Shown piece by piece: positions 51,238 through 59,909 of a stretch of DNA of 64,000 nucleotides. The stretch's first letter is position 1; every line of letters starts with the position of its first letter. The notes under the pieces are model-generated. The model ran no database searches, had not been told where the DNA came from, and saw nothing but the letters and a program-made list of their open reading frames with translations. This stretch comes from CAYXTW01 sp964452645. GTDB lineage: Bacteria; Zixibacteria; MSB-5A5; GN15; PGXB01. The stretch is taken from the NCBI GenBank assembly GCA_964452645.1, contig CAYVMO010000008.1:1-64000 (forward strand). The letters are read 5' to 3'. The translations under genes were made by a program, and so were the position numbers.

Positions 51238-52260
51238 ATGCATAAGATTATCGTTCGTGCACCCAATCATCTCGGTGATTTGCTTATGGCGCAACCGGCC
51301 GTCAGCGGTTTGGTCAAAGCCAAACCGGATGAAAAAATAGGTTTGCTTTTGCCGGACTGGGCGGAAGCAATTTATCGGGATATAAAAAAGATTAAAATTC
51401 TTCCGATGAAACCGGAGTTCCTTCACGGCGGCAACGCCATTCTTCACCAGCGGGATTTTATTAAAGGTGAAAATTTCGACACCGGGATATTGCTGACGCC
51501 GTCATTTTCCTCCGCGTTGGTTTTTTATTTATCGGGAATAAAAAGACGCTATGGCTACAAAGGGGATGGTCGGAATTTTCTTTTGAATCACGCCGTAGAT
51601 CCGGTCGATGTGACTTCCGATCATCGTTCGATGAAATATGTTTATCTGATGAAGTTTTTTATCGGTCAGGATGTTGAATATAATCCTCCACAGATATATA
51701 TTTCCGACGAATCATCGCAAGCGGCGGAGAAAGAACTTAAAAGGCACGGAATTAATAATGATGTGGCTTTTATTACTATAGCCCCGCAGGCGGTGGCGGA
51801 ATCAAGGCGGTGGGGAAGCGATAATTATGCCGCGCTTTCCGAACGACTTATCAACGAATTGGATGTCAAAATAATCCTGCTCGGGGCCCCCAATGAATAT
51901 CGGGCCGGTGAGAAAGTCGCCGGTACGAGTGAAAAAATCATTAATCTGTGCGGTAAGACCGATATTGAAACGGCTGCGTCAATATTGTCCAAATCGAGGC
52001 TCTTTGTCGGCAACGATTCCGGATTGGCACATCTGGCTGCGGCGGCGGGAACCCCCCTGGTGGTGCTCTCCGGCGCCGACCGTCCGTCGGAAACATCGCC
52101 GATATCAGAGAAAAAAGTCGTTATAATCAGGGATAATCTGGACTGCATTTCATGCGTCAAAAATATCTGCCCGAAAAAAGATGATGCCTTTATGAGATGC
52201 ATGAAAGATATATCGGTCGATGAAGTTTTTCAGGCGGCACGATCAATGTTCGCAAAATAA
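51238..52260 (+). CDS. Glycosyltransferase family 9 (WaaF-like ADP-heptose:LPS heptosyltransferase)
   Basis: 340 residues. IIVRAPNHLGDLLMAQPAV at the N-terminus, ITIAPQAVAESRRWGSDNYAAL and SRLFVGNDSGLAHLAAAAGTPLVVLSG are the family's donor-binding landmarks. Probably adds heptose to the LPS inner core, in line with the neighbouring acyltransferase. RBS weak (AGGGGACT before the ATG at moderate spacing). Confidence 0.92.
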   Translation: MHKIIVRAPNHLGDLLMAQPAVSGLVKAKPDEKIGLLLPDWAEAIYRDIKKIKILPMKPEFLHGGNAILHQRDFIKGENFDTGILLTPSFSSALVFYLSGIKRRYGYKGDGRNFLLNHAVDPVDVTSDHRSMKYVYLMKFFIGQDVEYNPPQIYISDESSQAAEKELKRHGINNDVAFITIAPQAVAESRRWGSDNYAALSERLINELDVKIILLGAPNEYRAGEKVAGTSEKIINLCGKTDIETAASILSKSRLFVGNDSGLAHLAAAAGTPLVVLSGADRPSETSPISEKKVVIIRDNLDCISCVKNICPKKDDAFMRCMKDISVDEVFQAARSMFAK

Positions 52261-52264
52261 TTGC

Positions 52265-53191
52265 ATGAAAATCGGAATAATAGGTACATTCAATCGCGAT
52301 ACGGTCAAGCTTCCCGACGGAACAATTAAAAAAGGCTGGGGCGGCATATTTTATAACGTGGTCGCCCTGTCAAAATCGGTCGGTAATCGGAGCGAAATAT
52401 ATCCGGTGGCCAATGTCGGCCATGATGCATTTAAAGAAGTCGCGAGTATTTTAAAAAAGTCCCGCGGAGTTCGTCTGGATTACTTAAATAAAGTATCTGA
52501 AAAGAACAATCACTGTTTTTTGACTTATTTTGATTATGAGGGCAAAAGCGAAATCCTTAAGGGCGGTGTCAAACCGCTTAAGTACAATGACGTACGACTG
52601 CTTCCGAATTGCGATATAATTCTTCTTAATTATATATCCGGGCGGGATATTTATCTGCAATCGCTGCGAAAACTGCGGCGAAATTTCGAGGGGAAGATAT
52701 ATATTGATATCCATTCTTTGACTCTGGGCAAAAGAAAAGACGGCCTTAGATATCTAAGGCGCCCGTCCAATTGGCTTGCGGTGATTGAAATAGGTGATTA
52801 TATCCAGATGAACCGGTTGGAACTGGATATATTGACTTCGGCAGTGATACCGACCGTGAAAAACAGATTAATACCGGATGTGCAATTGAAGAAACTGGTT
52901 GGAATTCTCAGGGAAAACAGGATAAAAGCCACCGAAAAAGTGTTTATTATAACCGCCGGTAATGAAGGGTGCTATCTTTATTTTTATTTCGAGAATAAAT
53001 GGCAGTTTCAGCATATTCCGCCCCGAAAAAAAGTCCGGCGAAAAGATACAACCGGCTGCGGCGATTGTTTCAGCGCCGGATTCATAGCCGGTCTTCTCGA
53101 ATCTTCTAACCTAAGCAGTTGCGCTGAAAAGGGTAACCGTGTCGCGCTGGACAGGATCGAAGGAAATTTGAAAATCATCCAGGATGCGTAA
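52265..53191 (+). CDS. PfkB-family carbohydrate kinase
   Basis: 308 residues from the ATG at 52265. PfkB landmarks: an N-terminal Gly-rich substrate loop (GWGGIFYNVVALSKSV), AGNEGCYLYF, and the catalytic signature DTTGCGDCFSAGF with its base aspartate. The usual Ala in DTxGAGD is Cys here. Directly after the heptosyltransferase gene, so a heptose-phosphate kinase role is plausible but unproven; other sugar or nucleoside substrates are possible. The mid-protein insertion of about 20 residues is basic and unusual. Confidence 0.82.
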   Translation: MKIGIIGTFNRDTVKLPDGTIKKGWGGIFYNVVALSKSVGNRSEIYPVANVGHDAFKEVASILKKSRGVRLDYLNKVSEKNNHCFLTYFDYEGKSEILKGGVKPLKYNDVRLLPNCDIILLNYISGRDIYLQSLRKLRRNFEGKIYIDIHSLTLGKRKDGLRYLRRPSNWLAVIEIGDYIQMNRLELDILTSAVIPTVKNRLIPDVQLKKLVGILRENRIKATEKVFIITAGNEGCYLYFYFENKWQFQHIPPRKKVRRKDTTGCGDCFSAGFIAGLLESSNLSSCAEKGNRVALDRIEGNLKIIQDA

Positions 53192-53701
53192 AACATAAGT
53201 AAAATTGTCTACATTGCGAAAAAATCGGGGGCGCAATTTTAAAAAACAGTTGACAAATCGTGCCATAACCTTATTTTATATTACAATAGAGAGGTTGGGG
53301 AGTAAGGACCAACTCGGATCTTAAAAAACTCAAATGATACTAAAGGGCGGGCTGGGCTGTAGCAATGTTGCGGTTCTTAAGGTTTCAGTTGGTCGTATGA
53401 CTGTTTGTGTCGGCATATATATGGTTGTGATGACGCAGTCTTTCATTTGTACTGCTTGAACAAGCACATCACATATCATCTATTTGCGAAAGGCTGATCA
53501 AAGAGGCCTTCAAAAATTACGGCAGGCATGTCAATTCCGCTTTCTGAATGATGGCATTCAACACGGCCTGCGAAAATAGCTGATGCCGGAGGGCACGTAT
53601 CGAATATCCGATCGAATATTCGGCAAAAAAATCGAATTGTTGTTTTGTTTACATAGAGTAGAGAACCAAAAACCAAAAACCTTTTTGAAGGAGGAAAAGT
53701 A
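53192..53701 (+). other. Long leader region upstream of the 1345-residue secreted protein
   Basis: About 510 bp with no convincing gene. A promoter at 53250-53277 would give a leader of roughly 415 bases. It contains a near-palindrome CGAATATCCG...AATATTCG at 53601-53622, and a strong GGAGGAAAAG site next to the GTG. I see no known riboswitch or RNA class. Confidence 0.5.
53250..53277 (+). promoter_or_regulatory. Promoter of the 1345-residue secreted protein
   Basis: TTGACA (53250-53255), 16-bp spacer, TATTTT (53272-53277). About 425 bp upstream of the start codon. Confidence 0.5.
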
Positions 53702-56700
53702 GTGTTCAAAAAACTTCTAATTCTAACCTTTGGGCTGATGCTGATGCTTGCCTGGATGTTTTCCGCGGCTACCGCGGAAAAGCGTGAGTTAACGCCCATA
53801 AAGGAGGTACCGACGGCATTCGAGCCGCCCGAGGCGGACTCGAAAGCACCATGTTATTGGAAATGGTATTATTGTAATGTTGCCTACCTATGGAATACCC
53901 CGAATCCGACCTGGGGTGATATGTCGTACGCCCAGCGTTTTTCGGTCGCCTGCTCAGAAACACTGATGGGTGTCAATGTATATATCTATGACGCGGCTGA
54001 TGGTGAATTCGGTGATGACGATGTCTATATTACAGTATATGACGACGATGGCACCGGCCTTCCGGGTCTGATGAGGGGTCAGGTAACCCTGACGGCCGGG
54101 ACTTATCCGGCGTTCCCGACACCCGCCTATGCCGACTTCTCTACACTCGGTTTGGTGTTTACCGACGATTTCCATGTTGCCTTTTCCTCTAGCGGTGCAG
54201 CCGGTACCGGCTGGGAGAATTGTCTTTCGGATGATGCCACCTGTGGCAAGTTGCGCTCCTCTGACCAATGGCCCGACGGATCCTGGCATCCGATGGTCAC
54301 CGACTGGGGGTATGACGTTAACTTCTTATTTGAAGCTTACATGTGCACCGACTGGCAATGGTTGCCGGGCGACGCCTACAAAATGCATTTCCCGCAGCTT
54401 CCGGATGAAGCCGGATGGGATGTCAACGGCACCTATCCGACTATTCTGGCCGACGATTGGCAATGTTCCGAAACCGGCTGGATCAAGGATATCCATTTCT
54501 GGGGGTCATGGAAGAACAATTACGAAGGTGTGGTTGACAGCTTCCTGTTGAGTTTCCACCATGATATACCGGCGGGTGCCCCGGGTCCCTATGGAAGCGC
54601 GCATGCCGACGGTGATGCCAATCATGACGGCATACCTTTGACTACGGCCGATCTGGTATATTTAATCCGTTATTTAACCGGTACGCCGCCCCCGGTGCCG
54701 TTCGATTACCATGTTGATATGAATGGTGATTGTGTCATCGATATGGCGGACGCGCTAATTATGCAAGATTATTTCATATACGGGTATCCCGTTTTTGATC
54801 CTTACGGCGGCTATCCGGTACCGACCTGCGGCCCGGCCGAGCTGTACAGTCGACCGGGAGAAATCATCGATGAAATAGTGGTAAAATGGTACGGGGTGAC
54901 GCAGATGTCGCCTTATGAACAGGGATGGTACGATCCGCTCACCGATGAATATATCGAGAATAATCATTGGGATTGGTATCAATATGATATCTGTTTACCG
55001 GAAAGTCTCTGGGTCTGGCAGGATCAGGACAGCATCTACTGGCTGAATATAAGCGCTTTTGTCACCAGCCTCGAAGCGGATACGGTCGAGTGGGGCTGGA
55101 AATCGTCTTACATGCACTTTAATGATGACGCCGTCTGGTCCTGGTCGCAAGACATTCCCTGGCAGGAACTTTATGAGCCGCCGTTCTATCGTTACATCCC
55201 CGGCGACGTAGATAATGACGGCGACGTTGACTTGGCTGATGCGACATATTTACAGAACTGGATAGCAGGCGGTGGGCCTCCTCCGCCGTTTGTAGTCGGA
55301 GGCTTCTACCCTGCTGCGGACGTCGATGGCAACTGTGTCATTAGTATGGCGGATCTAGTCTATCTGATAAATTATCTCACCGCAGGCGGTCCGCCACCGG
55401 TATATTGCCCGACCTATCCGCCATTATGTAATTACGGTACCTTCGGAGCCGAGTTTGACGCGCTTGGTAATCTAATCAATGGCTGGGGCGGCGGCTTTTT
55501 CGGCGAAGGCTGGTATTATTATGATTGGTACGGATGGTGGAATATGTGGTGGTATGATCATCCGTACGATACTCTAAAGAAAAAAACCATCCATTATGAG
55601 GTTGATTTCATTCCGGTCGTCGGGCCCACCCAGGATTCCGGCTACGTCGAATTTGCGGTTAACTGGTCTACTGATTTGTGGGACGATGAAACGAGTCCGC
55701 CGATGCCCGGTGTCGATGAGGACATGTTTATCGGGCGTGAGACGCTTTTTGCCGGTTACCTTTTCGATTCGGCCCATTTTGCTTTTGATTACGTAATTCC
55801 CGATTACAATCCGATTTGGGTCTCGGCTGATATTATCGCCAATAATATCATTGTTGAGGGCAGTATCGAACATTGCTGTGTCCAGTCGCTGGATCTGTCG
55901 TTTGTCATTACCGGCGAGCCGCCGGATACGACACCTCCGCCACCGCCGCCGCATGAAGGGGATATAATTTTCCACAATATCGACGGCTTTAAGCCATTGA
56001 ATGGCAATCCGATGGGGACTCGCTGGCACGAATTGTGGCCCAATTTCTGCGAACTCTGGGATATGACCAGCTGGTTCGATAATGGTGACGGCATTCTTTC
56101 GGTTTGCGACTACGTTGATTTCACCAATGTTACTACGACCGAGTGGCGGAAATTCCATGTTGAATGGATTGGCCCGACACTGACACTTGAGTGGGAAGGT
56201 GATACGACATACGTCGAATATATTTGTCATGATTATCCGCTGGTCGATACAATCTACAATCCGATCGGAACCTGGTGGCATGAGGTCTGGCCGAATTATT
56301 GCGAGACATGGGGTATCATCGGCTGGACTGATAATGGAAACGGTTATCTCGATTATTGCGACTGGATTGATATCCAGAATTACAATACCGGCGAAATTAG
56401 AACCGTTCATGTTGGCGGCGTGCAAACCGACATAGTCATGAACGAGATTACGCCGACACCTCCCGATCCGCTTCCGGATGGAACTATCTATCACCAGGAA
56501 GACGAAATCCTGCCCGAGAATCCAATTGGCACATTCTGGCATGAGCTATTTCCGGTTTATTGCCAGATGTGGGAGTTGACCAGTTGGTTTGATAACGGCG
56601 ATAGTATGCTGTCAGTATGCGATTATGTCGATTTCACCTCCCCTGACGGCACGATCTGGAAGAAGTTCCATGTTGAATGGGTCGGCTGGACAATTGAGAT

Positions 56701-57739
56701 CGAGCGGGTGGATGATCCGTCTGTTCCGATCTATCTCGATCTGATTGCTGCTGGTCTCGCGCCGTTGGATGTCATTATCGGGACGTACTGGCACGAGGTT
56801 TATCCCAACTACTGCACCAACCACTTCTGTGTTGACTGGATCGATAACGGCAGCAGTGTCCTTGATTCATGCGATTATCTGATTTTGCAGAATATGGATA
56901 CCGGCGAATTCGAAGAGTATCACGTTAAGAAAGTCAAAGTGGATATAATTCTTGACGAGATATCTCCGACACCGCCCGAACCGCTTCCGGAAGGAATCAA
57001 TCTGCACAATCCTCAGGGTTGGCGACCGCCAACGGGTTCGCCGCTTGAAACCTACTGGCATGAGCTGTATCCCAACTACTGCAACGACTGGATTCTCAGC
57101 AGTTGGATTGATAACGGCGATGAAAAACTCAGTGTCTGTGATACGATCGACTTCAACTTCGCTGAAGATACATTGTATCATGTCGACTGGATCGGGCCGA
57201 CGATTGTGGTCGAACGGGGCCCGACCGAGCCGCCGCTCTATCTGGATTATGTCGGCTATGATAATCCCGATAATGTGCCTATGTCCGCCGTCGTCGGCAC
57301 ATACTGGCATGAGGTCTATCCGGTCTTCTGCCCGTACTGGTATGTCGTAGAATGGATTGATAACGGCAGCGGCTACCTGGATTCCTGCGATTATATTATC
57401 ATTCAGAACCTGGATGACGCCAGTTTTGATATCTATCATATCGTCGAAGTTCAGACTGATATGATAATAAGTAAGGTGGAGGCTTGCAATTGTGAACCCG
57501 GTAATGTCAACGCCGATCCTACGATTAACATATTCGATATAACCTACCTCATCTCTTACCTGTACCTGGGTGGTCCAGCTCCGGTACCTTATGCTCTCTG
57601 TAACTGCGATGCTAATTGTGATTGTGTCTGTAACATCTTCGACATAACCTATTTGATTTCATTCCTGTACCGGAACGGCCCGGCGCCGTGCACGTGTCAG
57701 CAGTGGCTGGCAGCCTGCGGTCCGCCGTTGCGGAAATAG
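53702..57739 (+). CDS. Large secreted protein with three tandem A-B WHE/WxDNG dyads and dockerin-like modules
   Basis: 1345 residues from GTG at 53702 with GGAGGAAAAG upstream. Signal peptide about 1-26 (ending ATA). After a beta-rich segment are dockerin-like modules at about residues 301-360 and 500-571 (DANHDGIPLTTADLVYLI, GDVDNDGDVDLADATYL, DGNCVISMADLVYLI). Residues about 753-1260 are three tandem dyads. Each A half reads WHEL.P..C..W...SW.DNGD..LSVCD..DF, and each B half WHEV.P.YC.......W.DNG.G.LD.CDY...QN. A C-terminal duplicated dockerin-like module closes the protein (NADPTINIFDITYLI, CVCNIFDITYLI). No catalytic motif and no family recognised for the dyads. Likely a surface display or adhesion protein. 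Confidence 0.8.
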   Translation: MFKKLLILTFGLMLMLAWMFSAATAEKRELTPIKEVPTAFEPPEADSKAPCYWKWYYCNVAYLWNTPNPTWGDMSYAQRFSVACSETLMGVNVYIYDAADGEFGDDDVYITVYDDDGTGLPGLMRGQVTLTAGTYPAFPTPAYADFSTLGLVFTDDFHVAFSSSGAAGTGWENCLSDDATCGKLRSSDQWPDGSWHPMVTDWGYDVNFLFEAYMCTDWQWLPGDAYKMHFPQLPDEAGWDVNGTYPTILADDWQCSETGWIKDIHFWGSWKNNYEGVVDSFLLSFHHDIPAGAPGPYGSAHADGDANHDGIPLTTADLVYLIRYLTGTPPPVPFDYHVDMNGDCVIDMADALIMQDYFIYGYPVFDPYGGYPVPTCGPAELYSRPGEIIDEIVVKWYGVTQMSPYEQGWYDPLTDEYIENNHWDWYQYDICLPESLWVWQDQDSIYWLNISAFVTSLEADTVEWGWKSSYMHFNDDAVWSWSQDIPWQELYEPPFYRYIPGDVDNDGDVDLADATYLQNWIAGGGPPPPFVVGGFYPAADVDGNCVISMADLVYLINYLTAGGPPPVYCPTYPPLCNYGTFGAEFDALGNLINGWGGGFFGEGWYYYDWYGWWNMWWYDHPYDTLKKKTIHYEVDFIPVVGPTQDSGYVEFAVNWSTDLWDDETSPPMPGVDEDMFIGRETLFAGYLFDSAHFAFDYVIPDYNPIWVSADIIANNIIVEGSIEHCCVQSLDLSFVITGEPPDTTPPPPPPHEGDIIFHNIDGFKPLNGNPMGTRWHELWPNFCELWDMTSWFDNGDGILSVCDYVDFTNVTTTEWRKFHVEWIGPTLTLEWEGDTTYVEYICHDYPLVDTIYNPIGTWWHEVWPNYCETWGIIGWTDNGNGYLDYCDWIDIQNYNTGEIRTVHVGGVQTDIVMNEITPTPPDPLPDGTIYHQEDEILPENPIGTFWHELFPVYCQMWELTSWFDNGDSMLSVCDYVDFTSPDGTIWKKFHVEWVGWTIEIERVDDPSVPIYLDLIAAGLAPLDVIIGTYWHEVYPNYCTNHFCVDWIDNGSSVLDSCDYLILQNMDTGEFEEYHVKKVKVDIILDEISPTPPEPLPEGINLHNPQGWRPPTGSPLETYWHELYPNYCNDWILSSWIDNGDEKLSVCDTIDFNFAEDTLYHVDWIGPTIVVERGPTEPPLYLDYVGYDNPDNVPMSAVVGTYWHEVYPVFCPYWYVVEWIDNGSGYLDSCDYIIIQNLDDASFDIYHIVEVQTDMIISKVEACNCEPGNVNADPTINIFDITYLISYLYLGGPAPVPYALCNCDANCDCVCNIFDITYLISFLYRNGPAPCTCQQWLAACGPPLRK
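55957..57479 (+). repeat. Three tandem A-B dyads (coding repeats, about 171 residues each)
   Basis: Dyad 1 about 55957-56473, dyad 2 about 56474-56985, dyad 3 about 56986-57479. Each contains two related halves with conserved Trp-His-Glu, two Cys and Trp-x-Asp-Asn-Gly. A halves continue into KFHVEWIGPT-like ends; B halves into YHVxxVxxDII and a P-rich linker ITPTPPDPLP (absent after dyad 3). Boundaries are approximate. Confidence 0.8.
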
Positions 57740-57763
57740 TCGCTAATCGGTTTATCCGATAAC

Positions 57764-57796
57764 AAAAGGCCCGTCAAGTCGACGGGCCTTTTTTAT
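57764..57796 (+). terminator. Terminator of the dyad-protein gene
   Basis: GGCCCGTC / GACGGGCC stem with a 5-nt loop and T-run, A-rich on the left side, 25 bp past the stop. Confidence 0.92.
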
Positions 57797-57874
57797 TAAA
57801 ATCACATTTTGCAAAATCATACCCCAATCGCATCGGTTTATATTATATTAATCGAAAATAGACGGTATTCTTAA

Positions 57875-59221
57875 ATGGAACTTTTTGAAAAAGAAAATAA
57901 CCGGCCATCAGATGAAAATCATCCGGATTTATCGGCTCCGCTGGCCGACCGCATGCGGCCGCGCACGTTCGATGAGTTTTTCGGCCAGGAAAAGATTGTC
58001 GGCCAAAACAGCCCTTTCCGTCGCGCCATCGAGCAGGATAGAATCGGCTCGGTGATATTCTGGGGGCCGCCCGGCTCGGGGAAAACGACTCTGGCCGAAC
58101 TGATTGCAAAAGCGACCAGCGGCCAGTTTATGCCTTTTTCGGCGGTAACCTCGGGGATTAAAGAGATTAAAAATCTGATATCCAGGGCCGGCAATTATAA
58201 AAAACTTACCGGGCGAAAAACGTACATTTTTATCGATGAAATTCATCGCTTCAATAAGGCCCAGCAGGATGCCTTTCTTCCGTATGTCGAAAAAGGGGAT
58301 ATTGTCCTCATCGGCGCCACAACAGAAAATCCGTCGTTTGAAGTTATCTCGGCACTGTTGTCGAGGGTAAAAGTATACACGCTGGAGCGCTTGACCGAAT
58401 CGGATTTAAAGAAGATAGTCGAGAATGCCATCAATGATTCCGAACGCGGCCTGGCTCAGCTTAATATCACGGTCGAGGAGAAAGCGGTCGAATTTATCGT
58501 GACGGCGGCCGACGGCGACGCGCGTCGGGCTTTGAATCTTCTTGAAGCGGCGGCCAGCGATGCCGGGAAAAAAGGCCGGATTACACTTGACAAAGCAGTC
58601 GAAATTCATCAGAAGGGGAGTTTTGTCTATGATAAAGCAGGCGAGGAACATTATAATCTGATCTCGGCGCTGCATAAGTCGATTCGCGGCGGCGATCCCG
58701 ATGCGTCATTGTACTGGCTGGCGCGGATGCTTCAATCGGGTGAGGATAGATTATATATTGTACGGCGACTTATAAGAATGGCGGTCGAGGATATCGGTCT
58801 GGCCGATCCGAATGCTTTGACGGTGGCACTGAACAGCCGCGATACGTATCATTTTCTTGGCACCCCGGAGGGCGAGCAGGCGCTGGCGCAAACTGTCATT
58901 TATCTGGCCTGTGCACCGAAATCGAACGCGGCCTATGTCGCTTTCAGCCATGCGATGAAAGATGCCGAAGAAAAGGGATCACTGCCGGTGCCGCTCCACA
59001 TTCGCAATGCTCCGACGTCATTAATGAAATCTTTGGGGTACGGCAAAGATTATAAATATGCACATGATTATGAAGATGCCCTGACCGATCAGGAGCATTT
59101 CCCGGAAGAGCTGGCCGGAACGATTTATTATAATCCCGCCAAAGCCGGCCGCGAGATCAAAATAGGGGAGTATCTGGAAAAGTACCGCGAGTATCGTAAG
59201 CGGATGCAGGGGAAAGGCTAA
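57875..59221 (+). CDS. rarA: Replication-associated recombination protein A (RarA/MgsA)
   Basis: AAA+ ATPase related to clamp loaders that acts at stalled replication forks. 448 residues. N-terminal LADRMRPRTFDEFFGQEKIVG, Walker A GPPGSGKTT, Walker B IFIDEIHRFNKAQQDAFL, sensor GATTENPSFEV, and the RarA-type C-terminal region (ARMLQSGEDRLYIVRRLIR, IYLACAPKSNAAYVAF). No strong ribosome site. A fragment resembling part of an ORF6N gene starts right after its stop. Confidence 0.95.
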   Translation: MELFEKENNRPSDENHPDLSAPLADRMRPRTFDEFFGQEKIVGQNSPFRRAIEQDRIGSVIFWGPPGSGKTTLAELIAKATSGQFMPFSAVTSGIKEIKNLISRAGNYKKLTGRKTYIFIDEIHRFNKAQQDAFLPYVEKGDIVLIGATTENPSFEVISALLSRVKVYTLERLTESDLKKIVENAINDSERGLAQLNITVEEKAVEFIVTAADGDARRALNLLEAAASDAGKKGRITLDKAVEIHQKGSFVYDKAGEEHYNLISALHKSIRGGDPDASLYWLARMLQSGEDRLYIVRRLIRMAVEDIGLADPNALTVALNSRDTYHFLGTPEGEQALAQTVIYLACAPKSNAAYVAFSHAMKDAEEKGSLPVPLHIRNAPTSLMKSLGYGKDYKYAHDYEDALTDQEHFPEELAGTIYYNPAKAGREIKIGEYLEKYREYRKRMQGKG

Positions 59222-59224
59222 TAG

Positions 59225-59257
59225 GTGGTCACAGATTGTGACAAGCTCAGAGGTTAG
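59225..59257 (+). pseudogene. Possible remnant of an ORF6N coding segment with an inverted repeat
   Basis: In frame this reads VVTDCDKLRG then stop, like VITNCDRLKNL of the intact ORF6N gene 250 bp downstream. It also contains the perfect inverted repeat GTCACA-gat-TGTGAC (59228-59242), and the gene itself carries TCACA-aat-TGTGA (59486-59498). It may be a decayed copy or a binding site; the evidence is short. Confidence 0.35.
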
Positions 59258-59283
59258 TATTTTTCAAAGAGGTAAGATTAAGT

Positions 59284-59802
59284 ATGAAGAATGGTCTAAT
59301 ACCGACTGGAAAAATAGAAAACAAAATCCTATTGATTCGCTCTCATAATGTTATGCTATCCAACGATTTGGCGGAATTGTATGGCGTCGAAGTAAGGGTG
59401 CTTAATCAAGCCGTCAGGCGCAATATTGATAGATTCCCACCTGATTTCGTTTTTCAATTGAATAAAGCTGAAAAGACGGAGGTCATCACAAATTGTGACC
59501 GCCTTAAAAATTTGAAATATTCTTCGAGTTTGCCTTATGCCTTTACGGAACAGGGCGTCGCGATGCTATCTTCGGTATTAAAAAGTAAAAATGCTGTTAG
59601 GGTCAATATAGAAATCATGAGAACATTCGTAAAATTACGTCATTTATTATCAACCAATGAAAAATTGGCGATGAAATTGAATCGGTTAGAGAAAAAATAT
59701 GATAGGCAATTTAAGTCGGTCTTTGATGCCATACGGTCTTTAATGAATCCTCCAATTTCAAAAAAGAGAAAAATTGGTTTCGAAAAAAATAATAATCAAT
59801 AG
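59284..59802 (+). CDS. ORF6N domain protein (phage antirepressor-like)
   Basis: 172 residues, more AT-rich than its neighbours. IENKILLIRSHNVMLSNDLAELYGVEVRVLNQAVRRN, RFPPDFVFQL and SLPYAFTEQGVAMLSSVL are the landmarks of the ORF6N DNA-binding family, common in phages and in mobile gene cassettes. A basic C-terminal tail follows. Probably a transcriptional regulator from a mobile source. AAGAGG precedes the ATG. No other phage genes are nearby. Confidence 0.88.
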   Translation: MKNGLIPTGKIENKILLIRSHNVMLSNDLAELYGVEVRVLNQAVRRNIDRFPPDFVFQLNKAEKTEVITNCDRLKNLKYSSSLPYAFTEQGVAMLSSVLKSKNAVRVNIEIMRTFVKLRHLLSTNEKLAMKLNRLEKKYDRQFKSVFDAIRSLMNPPISKKRKIGFEKNNNQ

Positions 59803-59909
59803 AATAATCTAAATTCAATCCTAATTTGATTCAACTTTCTCCCGGTAGAGGCGTAAAAAGTTTTAAATATTGGGCGATTAGTCATTATATTATGCGGGCG
59901 CAGGCTTAT

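Noticed and set aside
53476..53799. 107-codon minus-strand frame in the leader of the dyad protein
   Set aside because: It runs into the signal-peptide coding region of that gene in antisense and lacks a ribosome site.
55574..56542. 322-codon minus-strand frame opposite the dyad repeats
   Set aside because: Its internal similarity merely mirrors the repeats of the plus-strand protein; no start signal.
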